Part shown: positions 45,477 through 54,185 of the stretch, piece by piece
Position numbering within the stretch: the stretch's first letter is position 1
Layout: every line of letters begins with the position of its first letter
Origin: Gemmatales bacterium
GTDB taxonomy: Bacteria; Planctomycetota; Planctomycetia; Gemmatales; Gemmataceae
DNA length: 64,000 nt
Direction of reading: 5' to 3'
Assembly (NCBI GenBank): GCA_026004675.1
Contig: BPJP01000001.1
Location: forward strand, 186,001 to 250,000
The notes under the pieces: generated by a model
What the model was told of the DNA's origin: nothing
Database searches by the model: none
Seen by the model: only the letters and a program-made list of their open reading frames with translations
Program-made: the position numbers and the translations under genes

Positions 45477-47119
45477 CTTCTAGGCTTGTTTAATGCCTTA
45501 AGCAGTTGCGCAACGCTCTCTTCTTCCGGCTCCCACCAGGCGGTGTAGATCTGTATAAAAGGCTGGGTTTGGCGATAAAGCTCCAAAGCAGCGGCGACGC
45601 CACCGTAACGTTTGGCCGTGCCCAATTGACATCCCACCAGACATTTCGGGTTGGCTTTATGAATCGCTTTGCTGAGATCCTGTAAATGCTGCACGATCCG
45701 CTTTAACCGCTGCGGGTCTTTTTGCCAACTCTGGCATTGGAGGATGTATGCATCGCAATAGCTCGCGACTTTGGCTGCCAGCTCCAGGTTAAAATTGTCC
45801 TGAAATCTAGCGTAGATCGGTGTCATTCCCAATTTCAGCTTATTTTTGTTGCAGTATTCGCGGAGGGCCCTAGCGGCAGCGACGGGGTCGTCTTTCTCCT
45901 TTTTTGGCGTGTGTGCCCATGTTTCGAGATCGTACCATAGCCATTGACACCCCTTGGGTAGTTTCGCATCACCGTTCAGGACCGCTTCGGCGGATGGCGT
46001 AACCCATCCCGGCACGCCTTTGACCTTGGCCAAGCTGGCTTCACTCTGCCGCGGATCTTTCAAGTTCGAGGGCATGGAGACCACTAAATCGCCAGGACGT
46101 GCCAGACGCTGATTCCATTCCTCGACTAGCTTGTCGGATTTGCGCCATGCCGGCAGTATCAAGATAAACGGGACAGTTCGCGGTTGAACTTTTCGACCAG
46201 AATCTTCCTGGGGCCCTCGCTTGCCGGGTTGGCGCTCGGTCCCGGCTTGGTTCTTTAAATACTTTCCCAGGAATGCCAGCATGGCTTTCTGGGCTTGTTC
46301 TTGGTGCTTGCCTCGAAAACCATGTCCGGCCCCTTCCAGGATAACGAGTTCATTCGGTACCCCGCACGCTTGCAGCCGTTCGTGGAGCCACCGTGCTTGC
46401 TCAAGAGGGACATGTTCATCCTTAGTGCCGATGAGCGTCAAGACGGGGGCCGTTTTGGGAGTGATCCAGTACAGCGGACTAGCCTGGATGTAATCACGCC
46501 GACGATCTTGCAGCGTGCCCCCTAGGAAAGGTTCCAGGACCGGCTCTGACTTGCTCTTGCCCTGGATACGCGTGAAATCCGAAGGGCCGAAGGCATTCAC
46601 GGCGCAGGTAATGCGACTGGATTGATCGGCCAGACCTCCGTTTCCTTCGAATTCCTTGATGTCCGCCGTGGCAGCCAGAAACACTGACAGGTGTCCACCC
46701 GCCGACGTGCCCATCGCGGCCATGCGGTCCGGATCTAGATTGTATTTCTTGGCGTTCGCGCGCAACCAGCGCACAGCGGCCTTGCAATCCTTTACGCAAG
46801 CCGGAAAACGGTACTTCGGTGCCAAGCGGTATTGGATAGTAGCCGCGGCGTATCCTTCCGTGGCGAGGTTCACGCAGATCCAACGCATGGTTTCTCGATG
46901 GCCACCGACAAAGCCCCCGCCATGAATGCACACGACAACCGGAAACAGTCTGCCTTCCTTGGGACGATACAAGTCCAGCTTGAGGTGTTGATCGTCGGGA
47001 TTGGCATATTCTACGTTTTCTTCGGCAATCACTCCCGGCGGCAAGGTGGGCTTTTGCGCGAGGACGGATGGCGATGGGGTCAACCCTAAGAACAACACGA
47101 TCGTGTAGAGCTGTCTCAT
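45473..47119 (-). CDS. secreted esterase/lipase fused to a C-terminal domain of unknown function
   Basis: 548 residues from the ATG at 47119 (AAAGGAG upstream). Residues 1-22 are a signal peptide. Residues 40-290 form an alpha/beta-hydrolase of the hormone-sensitive-lipase/BD-FAE type: HGGGFVGGHR, catalytic Ser in GTSAGG near 138, Asp in GTKDEHVP, and His in GAGHGFRG, all present. After a basic linker (about 300) a second, separate domain of about 230 residues begins VPFILILPAWRKSDKLVEEWNQR and contains WLWYDLETWAHTPKKEKDDP and AYILQCQSWQKD; it looks like a TIM-barrel-type hydrolase remnant but I cannot place it. The fusion suggests joint action on an acylated polysaccharide. Confidence 0.8.
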   Translation of the reverse strand: MRQLYTIVLFLGLTPSPSVLAQKPTLPPGVIAEENVEYANPDDQHLKLDLYRPKEGRLFPVVVCIHGGGFVGGHRETMRWICVNLATEGYAAATIQYRLAPKYRFPACVKDCKAAVRWLRANAKKYNLDPDRMAAMGTSAGGHLSVFLAATADIKEFEGNGGLADQSSRITCAVNAFGPSDFTRIQGKSKSEPVLEPFLGGTLQDRRRDYIQASPLYWITPKTAPVLTLIGTKDEHVPLEQARWLHERLQACGVPNELVILEGAGHGFRGKHQEQAQKAMLAFLGKYLKNQAGTERQPGKRGPQEDSGRKVQPRTVPFILILPAWRKSDKLVEEWNQRLARPGDLVVSMPSNLKDPRQSEASLAKVKGVPGWVTPSAEAVLNGDAKLPKGCQWLWYDLETWAHTPKKEKDDPVAAARALREYCNKNKLKLGMTPIYARFQDNFNLELAAKVASYCDAYILQCQSWQKDPQRLKRIVQHLQDLSKAIHKANPKCLVGCQLGTAKRYGGVAAALELYRQTQPFIQIYTAWWEPEEESVAQLLKALNKPRR

Positions 47120-47582
47120 GCGGCATTCTCCTTTCTTTTCATCATTCGACCCTCAACTCGACCAACCGGAACGACTGGGTCATGATCCGGTAATGGTGTG
47201 GCCGGGCCGGGGTAACGGTTCGATTCAAAATAGAGGCACGTGGTGAACATGTGCGCAGAAGAAATCATCAGCACCCGCTGCAAACAACCAATCAATTTCA
47301 CCAGCATGCTCAATAATGAAACCTAAGCGGTTGCCGAAAGTTCCGCTATCTGTTGCCGAACTGCCATTCCATTTCATGGTGCGGCTCCCGTGGTGGCGGC
47401 AATGTTGACGAATATGGCAGATGGCAGCACCGCGGGCAACAAGAAATCCAGAACGACCATTGGCACCTTGTGTTATCACGCAAGATCCCATCGCGCAAGT
47501 CCGTCTGCGACAACCGTTTTTGGACAGGCATCCTTTCTTGATATACTGAGATCGTCGTCTCGGCACTCTTTGCGGTCCCTTT
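47120..47582. other. intergenic stretch, 463 bp
   Basis: The gap between the divergent esterase and the histidine kinase carries several short frames, none with a coherent protein sequence or start site. I see no RNA gene or clear promoter in it. Confidence 0.5.
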
Positions 47583-49208
47583 ATGACTGGCGAACAGCGA
47601 GGATTCTGGAGATCGATCCGGGCGTTGGCGGCACCGATGCTCTTGTGGGTGCTGTTTGTCGGTGTGCTCATCGACACCTTGTGGGTGCGCATGCAAAGCG
47701 GCGAACAGTACGACGAGGCGGCACTGATCGAGTGGGTCGATCAGACGAGGGTCTTTCGCGACACCTTGCCGGAACTGGTTCGCAAGTATCTCGAGGCGGC
47801 GGAGGCGGAGCCGACCGAAACCACGCTTTATCAACGAGATCTTCTGGCCGAAATCATCGCCGCCCAATTCGATGCTTTGGCCCATCCCGTGCGCAAATAC
47901 CAGGAAAGGCTGCCGCTATTTCCTTCGATCTACCGGCTGGAGCTGCGTTTTCCCGGCCATAACCGCCGATACCCGATGCAGAAGCTGGAGGCGATTGTCT
48001 GGGAGTCGGGTGTCCCTCGTCCCCGACACGGGACGTCGAGCCAGGTTCGCGAACTGGAACACCGCCTGCTGGGACCGAATGACGATCGTGCGATCTTGCG
48101 TTTTGAATACCAGCTGCACGCCTTTCAGAAAAGGCAGCACGACGAACAGGCAGCAATGGTTCGGCTTCGCTGGACGAGCGCGCTGGCAGTTATCGCCACG
48201 ATACTGGCATTTTTTTGGATCATGCTGGTGCAGCGCCAGGAGCGCGAACGGGAACGCCAACGGCAAGAAGTCCGCAGGCAAATCAGCGAGGCAGAACGGA
48301 TGGCACTCGAAGAAGAAGTCCGCAGACAGGAAGCCGAGCGACGCCAGCAAGAAGCCGAACGCAACCTGCTCGAACAAAAACTCGCCACTCAGGCCGCCGA
48401 ACAACGCGCTCTCGAATTGAAATCGCAACTGTATGCCAGTATCGGCATCATGGCCGGTTCGTATGCCCACAATATCAAGAACTTACTGGTCCGACCCAAT
48501 GATCTCCTCCGCCGTTGTCTCGAAAACAACAGTTTATCGCCCGAACAGAACCATATGCTCGCCGAGGTGAAAGACACACTCGGCACGGTGACCGAACGCC
48601 TGCAACAAATACTCCAGGCAGTCCGTCGCGATCCGAACCAATCGCAATTAGCGAAACTTGACCTGAACGTTTCCGTCAGACAAATCGTCGAGACGTGGCG
48701 TGATCTGGCCCGGGAAAAATGGAAGCTGCACTTGTGCGCTGAGATCGCATCGCAACCTCTTTGGGTGCAAGCGGATGCTTCCCATTTGCAACAGGCAATC
48801 GAGAATCTGTTATTCAACGCCCGGGATGCGACGTTCGAGATGCGAAGTGTCTTGCGTGAACAAGCTCGACAGCAACACCCCGACGGCGACCAACTCCGCC
48901 GGGCACTTATCGAAGCCGCGGCTTGGAAAGGAAACGTGACGCTTCGCAGCCGACGCGAAGGCGACCATGCCGTACTTGAAGTCGAGGACAACGGCATCGG
49001 TATGTCGGAGGAAGTCAAACAAAAATGCGTGGAAACGCACTTCTCCACCAAACGCGACAATGCCCTTTATGAAGGACACCACACCGGCATGGGATTGGGC
49101 TTGTCGTTCGTGGTCGTCGTGCTCGAACACCATCACGCCCAAATGGAGATCGACTCCGAGCCAATGAAGGGAACCCGGTTTCGCATTCGTTTTCCGTTAA
49201 ACCAATGA
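47583..49208 (+). CDS. membrane sensor histidine kinase
   Basis: 541 residues. TM1 spans about residues 13-33 and TM2 about 198-216, leaving a periplasmic sensor of about 165 residues. A highly charged coiled coil (220-280) follows. The phospho-acceptor is H296 in SYAHNIKNLL, an unusual H box; N box ENLLFNARDA, G1 DNGIGM and G2 GMGLGLSFV show an intact ATPase. The chemistry resembles NtrB-type kinases rather than HisKA with HELRTP. No PAS or HAMP domain is apparent. It ends 54 bases before the convergent fliN gene. Together with the sigma-54 response regulator at 55.8 kb it may control motility, although the two genes are separated by the flagellar set. Confidence 0.88.
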   Translation: MTGEQRGFWRSIRALAAPMLLWVLFVGVLIDTLWVRMQSGEQYDEAALIEWVDQTRVFRDTLPELVRKYLEAAEAEPTETTLYQRDLLAEIIAAQFDALAHPVRKYQERLPLFPSIYRLELRFPGHNRRYPMQKLEAIVWESGVPRPRHGTSSQVRELEHRLLGPNDDRAILRFEYQLHAFQKRQHDEQAAMVRLRWTSALAVIATILAFFWIMLVQRQERERERQRQEVRRQISEAERMALEEEVRRQEAERRQQEAERNLLEQKLATQAAEQRALELKSQLYASIGIMAGSYAHNIKNLLVRPNDLLRRCLENNSLSPEQNHMLAEVKDTLGTVTERLQQILQAVRRDPNQSQLAKLDLNVSVRQIVETWRDLAREKWKLHLCAEIASQPLWVQADASHLQQAIENLLFNARDATFEMRSVLREQARQQHPDGDQLRRALIEAAAWKGNVTLRSRREGDHAVLEVEDNGIGMSEEVKQKCVETHFSTKRDNALYEGHHTGMGLGLSFVVVVLEHHHAQMEIDSEPMKGTRFRIRFPLNQ

Positions 49209-49261
49209 GAAGTCGGCAAGCAAACGTGCCGGGGTGCATTCGGCAGAAGAATCGAGGCGTT

Positions 49262-49618
49262 CTAGCCCGGTTCTTTCGCCTTTTTCGGATCAATGACTTC
49301 TTTGATGCGGACTGCGAAGCGATCATCGACGACGACCACTTCACCACGTGCCAGGCGAACGCCCTGCACGACGAGATCGACCGGCTCGGAAACGGACCGG
49401 TTGAGCTGCAAGACCGAGCCGACACCCAATTTCAGGATGTCGCCGATGGTGAGAGTGGTCCGCCCAAGTTCCGCAGTAACGGAAACATTGACGTCGAGTA
49501 AGCGATCGAGTGACGCAGTCGCATCGGGCGCCGCCGACGAAGCGACTTCGGGAAAATCAGCAGCACGTGCTTCGATCTGCTCGGATTCGACTGTTTCTGT
49601 CTGTTGTTCTTCTGTCAT
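49262..49618 (-). CDS. fliN: flagellar motor switch protein FliN
   Basis: 118 residues, a common size for FliN. The first 35 residues are acidic and disordered; the rest is the SpoA domain, LDRLLDVNVSVTAELGRTTLTIGDILKLGVGSVLQLNRSVSEPVDLVVQG, then GEVVVVDDRFAVRIKEVI. FliN forms the C ring of the motor with FliM and FliG. The gene begins 3 bases after the stop of fliM, and closes the flagellar unit at this end. FliG is not in the window. Confidence 0.93.
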   Translation of the reverse strand: MTEEQQTETVESEQIEARAADFPEVASSAAPDATASLDRLLDVNVSVTAELGRTTLTIGDILKLGVGSVLQLNRSVSEPVDLVVQGVRLARGEVVVVDDRFAVRIKEVIDPKKAKEPG

Positions 49619-49621
49619 GAT

Positions 49622-50506
49622 TTAACCGTCTAGTCTGCTAATGCGAAAAGCTTGGCGCTGTCCGACTCGACCAGGCCAGCCCTCGAATTTTTTGATGCCA
49701 GCGATTTGCGCGGTTATCGGTTCGTTGATGCTTTGGTCGAGCATGATGAGATCGCCTGGCCGCAACCTTGACAATTGAGCTACAGGTACCTGCACTGATC
49801 CGAGTTGCACGACAATCTCCACGCGAATCCCGTTAACGAGTGCCTTCAGCCGGGCAAGCACGTCGGCGTTGTTCGCCACTTGGGCCATCGGCTCATTGGC
49901 CACGAGCTTCAAGAGTTCATCTTGCGGCAGAATCCATTTCCAGCTTGACTCGAAAGCGCCGATTTTTGCCACGAATGTACCCACCACAACTTTTTCGTCA
50001 GCAGCAAACACCTTACTCCATTTCGGGTTTGCTTCGCGAGCGGGATGGCCTAGCTCGAGTGGGGCGGTTTCCCGCCACGATTCCTGTAGGCTCGGAAGAA
50101 ACAATTGCTGAGTCACATAGTCAGCAACGGCTTCCTCGATCACCGTCAAGTCGCGGTCGAGAAGCTCTTCTTCAAGACTGCCACCGGTCACCAGGGCAAC
50201 CAGACGAATCGCCAGCGGACGGGTTAACACGAGCAGGCAATGCTTTCCCTCGGTGCCGTTGAGAGTGACGCGGTATCCCAGGTCGGTTTCTTCCAGATCG
50301 GCGAGAATATCTCCCGCACGTTGGTTGCTGAAGCCGTTGAATGCTGTTTCGAAGGGGGTGCTGGCAAGTTTCTGCCATTTCTTGGGTGCTAATTCGCAAG
50401 CGCTATTCCACCAGGCAACCAGCCTCTGTTCCATGTCGCTTGCGAGATGATCCTTCCCTTTGATAATACGGTCCGGTTTGCAAAAGTTATAAGCCTGGGG
50501 CGTCAT
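49622..50506 (-). CDS. fliM: flagellar motor switch protein FliM lacking the N-terminal CheY-binding segment
   Basis: 294 residues against about 330 in model bacteria. It starts straight at the core, AYNFCKPDRIIKGKDHLASDMEQRLVAWW, where the usual protein has about 35 more residues with an LSQxEIDALL motif that binds phospho-CheY. The start is fixed: the ATG overlaps the fliL stop by ATGA. The middle domain (LVTGGSLEEELLDRDLTVIEEAVADYVTQQL) and the C-terminal SpoA domain (VQVPVAQLSRLRPGDLIMLDQSINEPI) are intact. The protein links rod-ring and FliN in the C ring; direction control through CheY may work differently here. Confidence 0.9.
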   Translation of the reverse strand: MTPQAYNFCKPDRIIKGKDHLASDMEQRLVAWWNSACELAPKKWQKLASTPFETAFNGFSNQRAGDILADLEETDLGYRVTLNGTEGKHCLLVLTRPLAIRLVALVTGGSLEEELLDRDLTVIEEAVADYVTQQLFLPSLQESWRETAPLELGHPAREANPKWSKVFAADEKVVVGTFVAKIGAFESSWKWILPQDELLKLVANEPMAQVANNADVLARLKALVNGIRVEIVVQLGSVQVPVAQLSRLRPGDLIMLDQSINEPITAQIAGIKKFEGWPGRVGQRQAFRISRLDG

Positions 50507-50976
50507 TGCACTACGAATTCCTCGAACAAGACGTCGCTGATCTTTTCCGAACCGTCAGGGAACAACATGGCGTTGAATTGATCACGAATTTCCCGCCGCA
50601 GCCGATTCTGGCCGATCTTGCCGGTCACTTGTTTTAACGAAAGGTCCGCCAGGTGGCTGAGCAGCCAGCTTTTGAGATAGGGCTGTTTCTCCCGCAGCAG
50701 CGTCTCCACTTTTTCTTTATCGCGTGAATCGACCACCAGCACGACTTTGACTTTCAGGTAGCGACTGAGACGCACCTCCGCCAGGTTGACGACCACCGCT
50801 TCCATGGGAATCAACGCGGGCTTGGATTCGACTTTTTCCGATTTGGTTCCGAACAAAGGGTTGGGCAGCAACAACGGCATGGCAGCCCCACCGGCTGCTG
50901 CGACGATGCCCAAAAGTCCAAAAACCAAAAACTTCGGCCCCTTCTTCGCGGGAGCGGCTTTGTCGTCGGCAGCCAT
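50503..50976 (-). CDS. fliL: flagellar basal body-associated protein FliL
   Basis: 157 residues. A short lysine-rich cytoplasmic tail (AADDKAAPAKKGPK) precedes the membrane helix at about 15-38 (FLVFGLLGIVAAAGGAAMPLLL). The rest is periplasmic with the FliL pattern AVVVNLAEVRLSRYLKVKVVLVV and a C-terminal FEEFVVQ. FliL surrounds the stator units and supports the torque they deliver. The stop codon overlaps the start of fliM in an ATGA arrangement. Confidence 0.92.
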   Translation of the reverse strand: MAADDKAAPAKKGPKFLVFGLLGIVAAAGGAAMPLLLPNPLFGTKSEKVESKPALIPMEAVVVNLAEVRLSRYLKVKVVLVVDSRDKEKVETLLREKQPYLKSWLLSHLADLSLKQVTGKIGQNRLRREIRDQFNAMLFPDGSEKISDVLFEEFVVQ

Positions 50977-51054
50977 GATCTTCCCTCATCCCCTCGATTG
51001 CTGAATTATGGCACCTTTCTCTGTCGATTTCTACCCCTCAGCAGCAGTGCTTCG

Positions 51055-51561
51055 TCAGGGTTGGCGCGGCATATTGCCTGATTGAAGCATTCGTTCCAAT
51101 AGCCGGATCATCGATTCCATCGTCGCCTGGTTGTCTTTCTCCGCGCGTTCCAGCCGTTTTTTTAGCGCTTCAGTCTCCTTTTGCATCCTTAAAATCTTTT
51201 CCCGTGCTTCGGTAATTTCGTTCTTGGCCGCGATGATCTCGCTTTCCGCCAGTCCAAGAACCTGTTCGCGGTCTTCCACTTTGTTATGCAGTTGTTGCAA
51301 ATGCGCCCGCTCGATACGCGCCCGGTCCTGACTAGCCGCCAACTGCTGCGACATCAGCGAAATTTGCTCGTGGGGAGGCGGACCCTGTGCCGGCGGCGGC
51401 GGATTCGGCAGCACTGGCTCGCCTGAAATCCCTGGCTGACAACCGCCGTTGCAGCGGGCAAACGGATTCGTACAAGTTAATTGGATCGAGCATCCCGTGC
51501 CTACCAACAGAGGTAATACAAGCAAGATCCCCCGGCTACACTTCCTGATTTGCCTAGGCAT
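51055..51561 (-). CDS. coiled-coil lipoprotein within the flagellar cluster
   Basis: 168 residues. The lipobox LVGTGC gives the lipidated cysteine near residue 24. A proline-rich linker (NPPPPAQGPPPHEQIS) follows, then a long charged coiled coil from residue 70 to the end (QDRARIERAHLQQLHNKVEDREQVLGLAESEIIAAKNEI...). No named family is recognised. Genes of similar size and shape occur beside flagellar genes in planctomycetes in general knowledge, but the exact homolog is not known to me. It lies 78 bases upstream of fliL and 54 bases after the small gene at 51616-51858. Confidence 0.75.
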   Translation of the reverse strand: MPRQIRKCSRGILLVLPLLVGTGCSIQLTCTNPFARCNGGCQPGISGEPVLPNPPPPAQGPPPHEQISLMSQQLAASQDRARIERAHLQQLHNKVEDREQVLGLAESEIIAAKNEITEAREKILRMQKETEALKKRLERAEKDNQATMESMIRLLERMLQSGNMPRQP

Positions 51562-51615
51562 CCTTCACTCCCTCGTGTCGTTCGTTCGCCAAACCCGGAT
51601 CGTCTGCCCTCAAAT

Positions 51616-51858
51616 TCACTGATACTGGCAATCCAGCCGGATTTTCTCGCCACACGTGCAAGTCACCTCTATGGCGCGCACCACTGTTCCTTCCCGGATC
51701 AACTCGACAGTCGGGCGACAGGGACGTTCTTCCTCGTCCAAGGGCCGCAACTGAGTCTGGTTTTGGCCAACGACAACCGGTCCAAAGCGCTGGCTCAACT
51801 TGACTTGCCGTCCAGGAATAACTGCTTGTCGACCGTGGTGTCCGTTTCGATCGGTCAT
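51616..51858 (-). CDS. small conserved hypothetical with zinc-like CxC motif, in the flagellar cluster
   Basis: 80 residues from the ATG at 51858, with GCGAGGATAGCC-like purines a little upstream. The N-terminus is basic; the end reads IEVTCTCGEKIRLDCQYQ, in which the CTCGEKIRLDC block may bind a metal. No signal peptide. It is placed between fliA and the coiled-coil lipoprotein on the same strand. I do not know the function; its steady location in the motility operon is the only clue. Confidence 0.6.
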   Translation of the reverse strand: MTDRNGHHGRQAVIPGRQVKLSQRFGPVVVGQNQTQLRPLDEEERPCRPTVELIREGTVVRAIEVTCTCGEKIRLDCQYQ

Positions 51859-51905
51859 GGCTATTCTCGTTTGCGATCATCCATTGTGATGGTGGACTGT
51901 TCCTC

Positions 51906-52652
51906 TTAGATCGTTAGCTCCTCTATTTCCTCTCCTTCTCGGACCCGAATGTATTCGCGCAGGCGGAATAATGCTGTGCTCAACACCCGCGACACCCGCG
52001 ATTCGGAAAGCCCCAACAATTCGCCGATCTCCTTCAAGCGCAAGTCCTCCAAATAGTAGAGCGTGACTGCTAGTCGCTCCCGCTCGTTTAGGGCTTCGAT
52101 GCCTTCGCGAAGAAGATCGAGACGTTCTTTTTCTTCGGCAACGTCATCGGGCAAATCTTTTGTGGACAAGACAGAGTTTTCCCACGAATGATTTTCCGAT
52201 TCCCAGGAAAGCATCTTCGTCAGCCGCATCGCTGACAGGCAGTCGGCTACTTCGTCGACCGACAAGCCGGTTTCCTCAGCCAGGGCTTCCAAGGTGACGG
52301 TGCCGGATTGCAGTTTCTTATAAGCCGCATTCACCTTCGCCACCTGTTCCATCATGTGCTGGGGCAAAGGGCTATTCCGCCGTAATTCATCCAAGATGGC
52401 CCCACGAATACGCGTATAGGCATATGTCTTGAACTTCGTCCCCATTGTCGGGTCGTATTTGTTCGTCGCTTCGAGCAAGCCGAGGACGCCGGCAGATTCC
52501 AGGTTTTCCAAATCGACGCCACCCGGCAAATGCATCGCCAACCGCCGGACGATGTGACGAACCAACCACAAATGCGACGTAATCAATTCATCCCGCTGGT
52601 TCTTATCGGCACAACGCTGATAAGTGCGGGTGGCGACAAGCGTAGCTGTCAT
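51906..52652 (-). CDS. fliA: flagellar sigma factor, sigma-28 type
   Basis: About 248 residues; the ATG at 52652 has AGAGGA before it, whereas a longer open frame to 52715 looks untranslated. Region 2 runs LITSHLWLVRHIVRRLAMHLPGGVDLENLESAGVLGLLEATNKYDPTMGTKFKTYAYTRIRGAI, region 3 has LPQHMMEQVAKVNAAY, region 4 has LKEIGELLGLSESRVSRVLSTALFRLREYI. This is the FliA/WhiG class that normally reads late flagellar promoters. It follows fliP and may tie the expression of this cluster to filament genes located elsewhere. Confidence 0.92.
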   Translation of the reverse strand: MTATLVATRTYQRCADKNQRDELITSHLWLVRHIVRRLAMHLPGGVDLENLESAGVLGLLEATNKYDPTMGTKFKTYAYTRIRGAILDELRRNSPLPQHMMEQVAKVNAAYKKLQSGTVTLEALAEETGLSVDEVADCLSAMRLTKMLSWESENHSWENSVLSTKDLPDDVAEEKERLDLLREGIEALNERERLAVTLYYLEDLRLKEIGELLGLSESRVSRVLSTALFRLREYIRVREGEEIEELTI

Positions 52653-52838
52653 GATGCATGGTCCTCTGCTGGATCGACCAAACAAGCGTCGGAACTCCAG
52701 CAATCGCCATGCCAATAATTGTTTTTATCGCAATGTATTGCGTGTCATAGCGTTGTGCTAATTCGTCTCATCGTGGTACGGGAATTCACTCCTCTTTTCG
52801 TAGGGAAACGTTTACCTACCCCACCCTTTTTTCTACTG

Positions 52839-53516
52839 TTAACCGAAGCTCTGGCTCAACGCGTATGCCACGAGATGCCAGCCGTCAGCAACTACAAACA
52901 GCAGGACTTTAACCGGAGCCGAGATAATCACCGGCGGCATCATCACCATGCCCATCGACGTTAACACGCTCGCAACGACAAGGTCGATCAGCAAGAACGG
53001 CAACAAAAGGCAAACGCCCATCACAAACGCGGTTTTCAATTCGCTCACGACGAAAGCCGGAACCAAAGCCCGTAACGGAGTTTGGCTCGGAGTTTCGACC
53101 GATTTGATGTCTCCTAGATGCAGAAAAAGTGCCAGATCCTGTCGGCGTGTTTGCCTGAGCATGAATTCCCGCAGGTGGCCGATTCCCAGTTCGAACGCTT
53201 TGTTGCCGTCGATCTTGTTGTCGAGATACGGACGGACCGCTTCACGGTCGATCGCCTCCAGCGTCGGTCCCATCACGAAGAACGTGAGAAACAAGGCCAG
53301 CCCGATTATGACGGGGTTGGGCGGGATTTCCTGCGTCCCTACAGCTCGACGAATGAAGGACAAGACGATGACGATGCGTGTGAACGCCGTCACGGTGACC
53401 AAAAGCATCGGTACCAGGGCCAGGGCACCCAGAAATAATGCCGTCTGCACCGCCGGCGACAGGTTGTCGAACGCACCGCTTTTTGCCAGGCGTTCCGATA
53501 ACGGAATGAGGTCCAT
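52839..53516 (-). CDS. fliP: flagellar export protein FliP
   Basis: 225 residues. Four hydrophobic helices, with ALFLGALALVPMLLVTVTAFTRIVIVLSFIRRAVGTQEIPPNPVIIGLALFLTFFVMGPTL, a signature of FliP, and the C-terminal VPAFVVSELKTAFVMGVCLLLPFLLIDLVVASVLTSMGMVMMPPVIISAPVKVLLFVVADGW. FliP is the core of the export gate. There is no long cleavable signal sequence, in contrast to E. coli FliP. It starts 2 bases after fliO. The usual followers fliQ and fliR are absent; fliA comes next. Confidence 0.95.
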   Translation of the reverse strand: MDLIPLSERLAKSGAFDNLSPAVQTALFLGALALVPMLLVTVTAFTRIVIVLSFIRRAVGTQEIPPNPVIIGLALFLTFFVMGPTLEAIDREAVRPYLDNKIDGNKAFELGIGHLREFMLRQTRRQDLALFLHLGDIKSVETPSQTPLRALVPAFVVSELKTAFVMGVCLLLPFLLIDLVVASVLTSMGMVMMPPVIISAPVKVLLFVVADGWHLVAYALSQSFG

Positions 53517-53518
53517 GC

Positions 53519-54076
53519 TCAGACTCCTCCTGATATCGACTCGCCGTCTGGAAGTGCCGCGGAGTACGAGTTCGTCCTTTCATGCAACCCTTGAAGTTCC
53601 CGGCCAAACGACTCGGGAATGGGCACGATCGTCCGCAGCCCGGATGCATCGACGCCGACGAGCACGGGACGTTGGTCGGCATCGACCAGGTACAGGCAAC
53701 AGCGGTTGCCCAGGGGTAGCATTTCCACCAGTCGCATGCTTTTGTTCTGGCCAGTTGCGGTGGCCGGGTTGATTGTGAGCCATTTTCGGGCCAACACCAA
53801 ACCCAGAACGGTCATGGCGAGTAGTACCGCAGCGAACAGAAACAGCCGCAGGATCATGCCCTGCGGATCGGGCGCAGCTGGAATCGCTGGCGGCGTATAG
53901 CCGAGTTTCCCGTCGGCACTGCTTTTCGAAACAAAAGATGGCTGGGCGTTGGCATCAGGGGAATGCAAACGCAATTGCGGAACAAGAACGCCACCAAGGA
54001 CCGCCAGGCCGGCCATCAGCGCCAGAAGCAGCCAATTCTTTGTCCCGTATTGTTTTTGCCATCGAGCTGACATCAT
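53519..54076 (-). CDS. fliO: flagellar biosynthesis protein FliO
   Basis: About 185 residues; the ATG at 54076 has AGGA at a proper distance. A membrane helix spans residues 16-33 (WLLLALMAGLAVLGGVLV) and a second spans about 75-95 (LRLFLFAAVLLAMTVLGLVLA). The FliO domain follows: MRLVEMLPLGNRCCLYLVDADQRPVLVGVDASGLRTIVPIP. The protein helps FliP assemble. The identification is supported by the 2-base spacing to fliP. Two helices instead of one is unusual. Confidence 0.82.
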   Translation of the reverse strand: MMSARWQKQYGTKNWLLLALMAGLAVLGGVLVPQLRLHSPDANAQPSFVSKSSADGKLGYTPPAIPAAPDPQGMILRLFLFAAVLLAMTVLGLVLARKWLTINPATATGQNKSMRLVEMLPLGNRCCLYLVDADQRPVLVGVDASGLRTIVPIPESFGRELQGLHERTNSYSAALPDGESISGGV

Positions 54077-54185
54077 GAAGTCCTGATCGAAGCGCGCTAC
54101 GTGTCTACCGAGGTTCATATCGGCCAGTTGAGGTGGCAAACTGTAACGAAAAAATGGAATGTTCGCGTGGTTCCAAACGGGAAGA

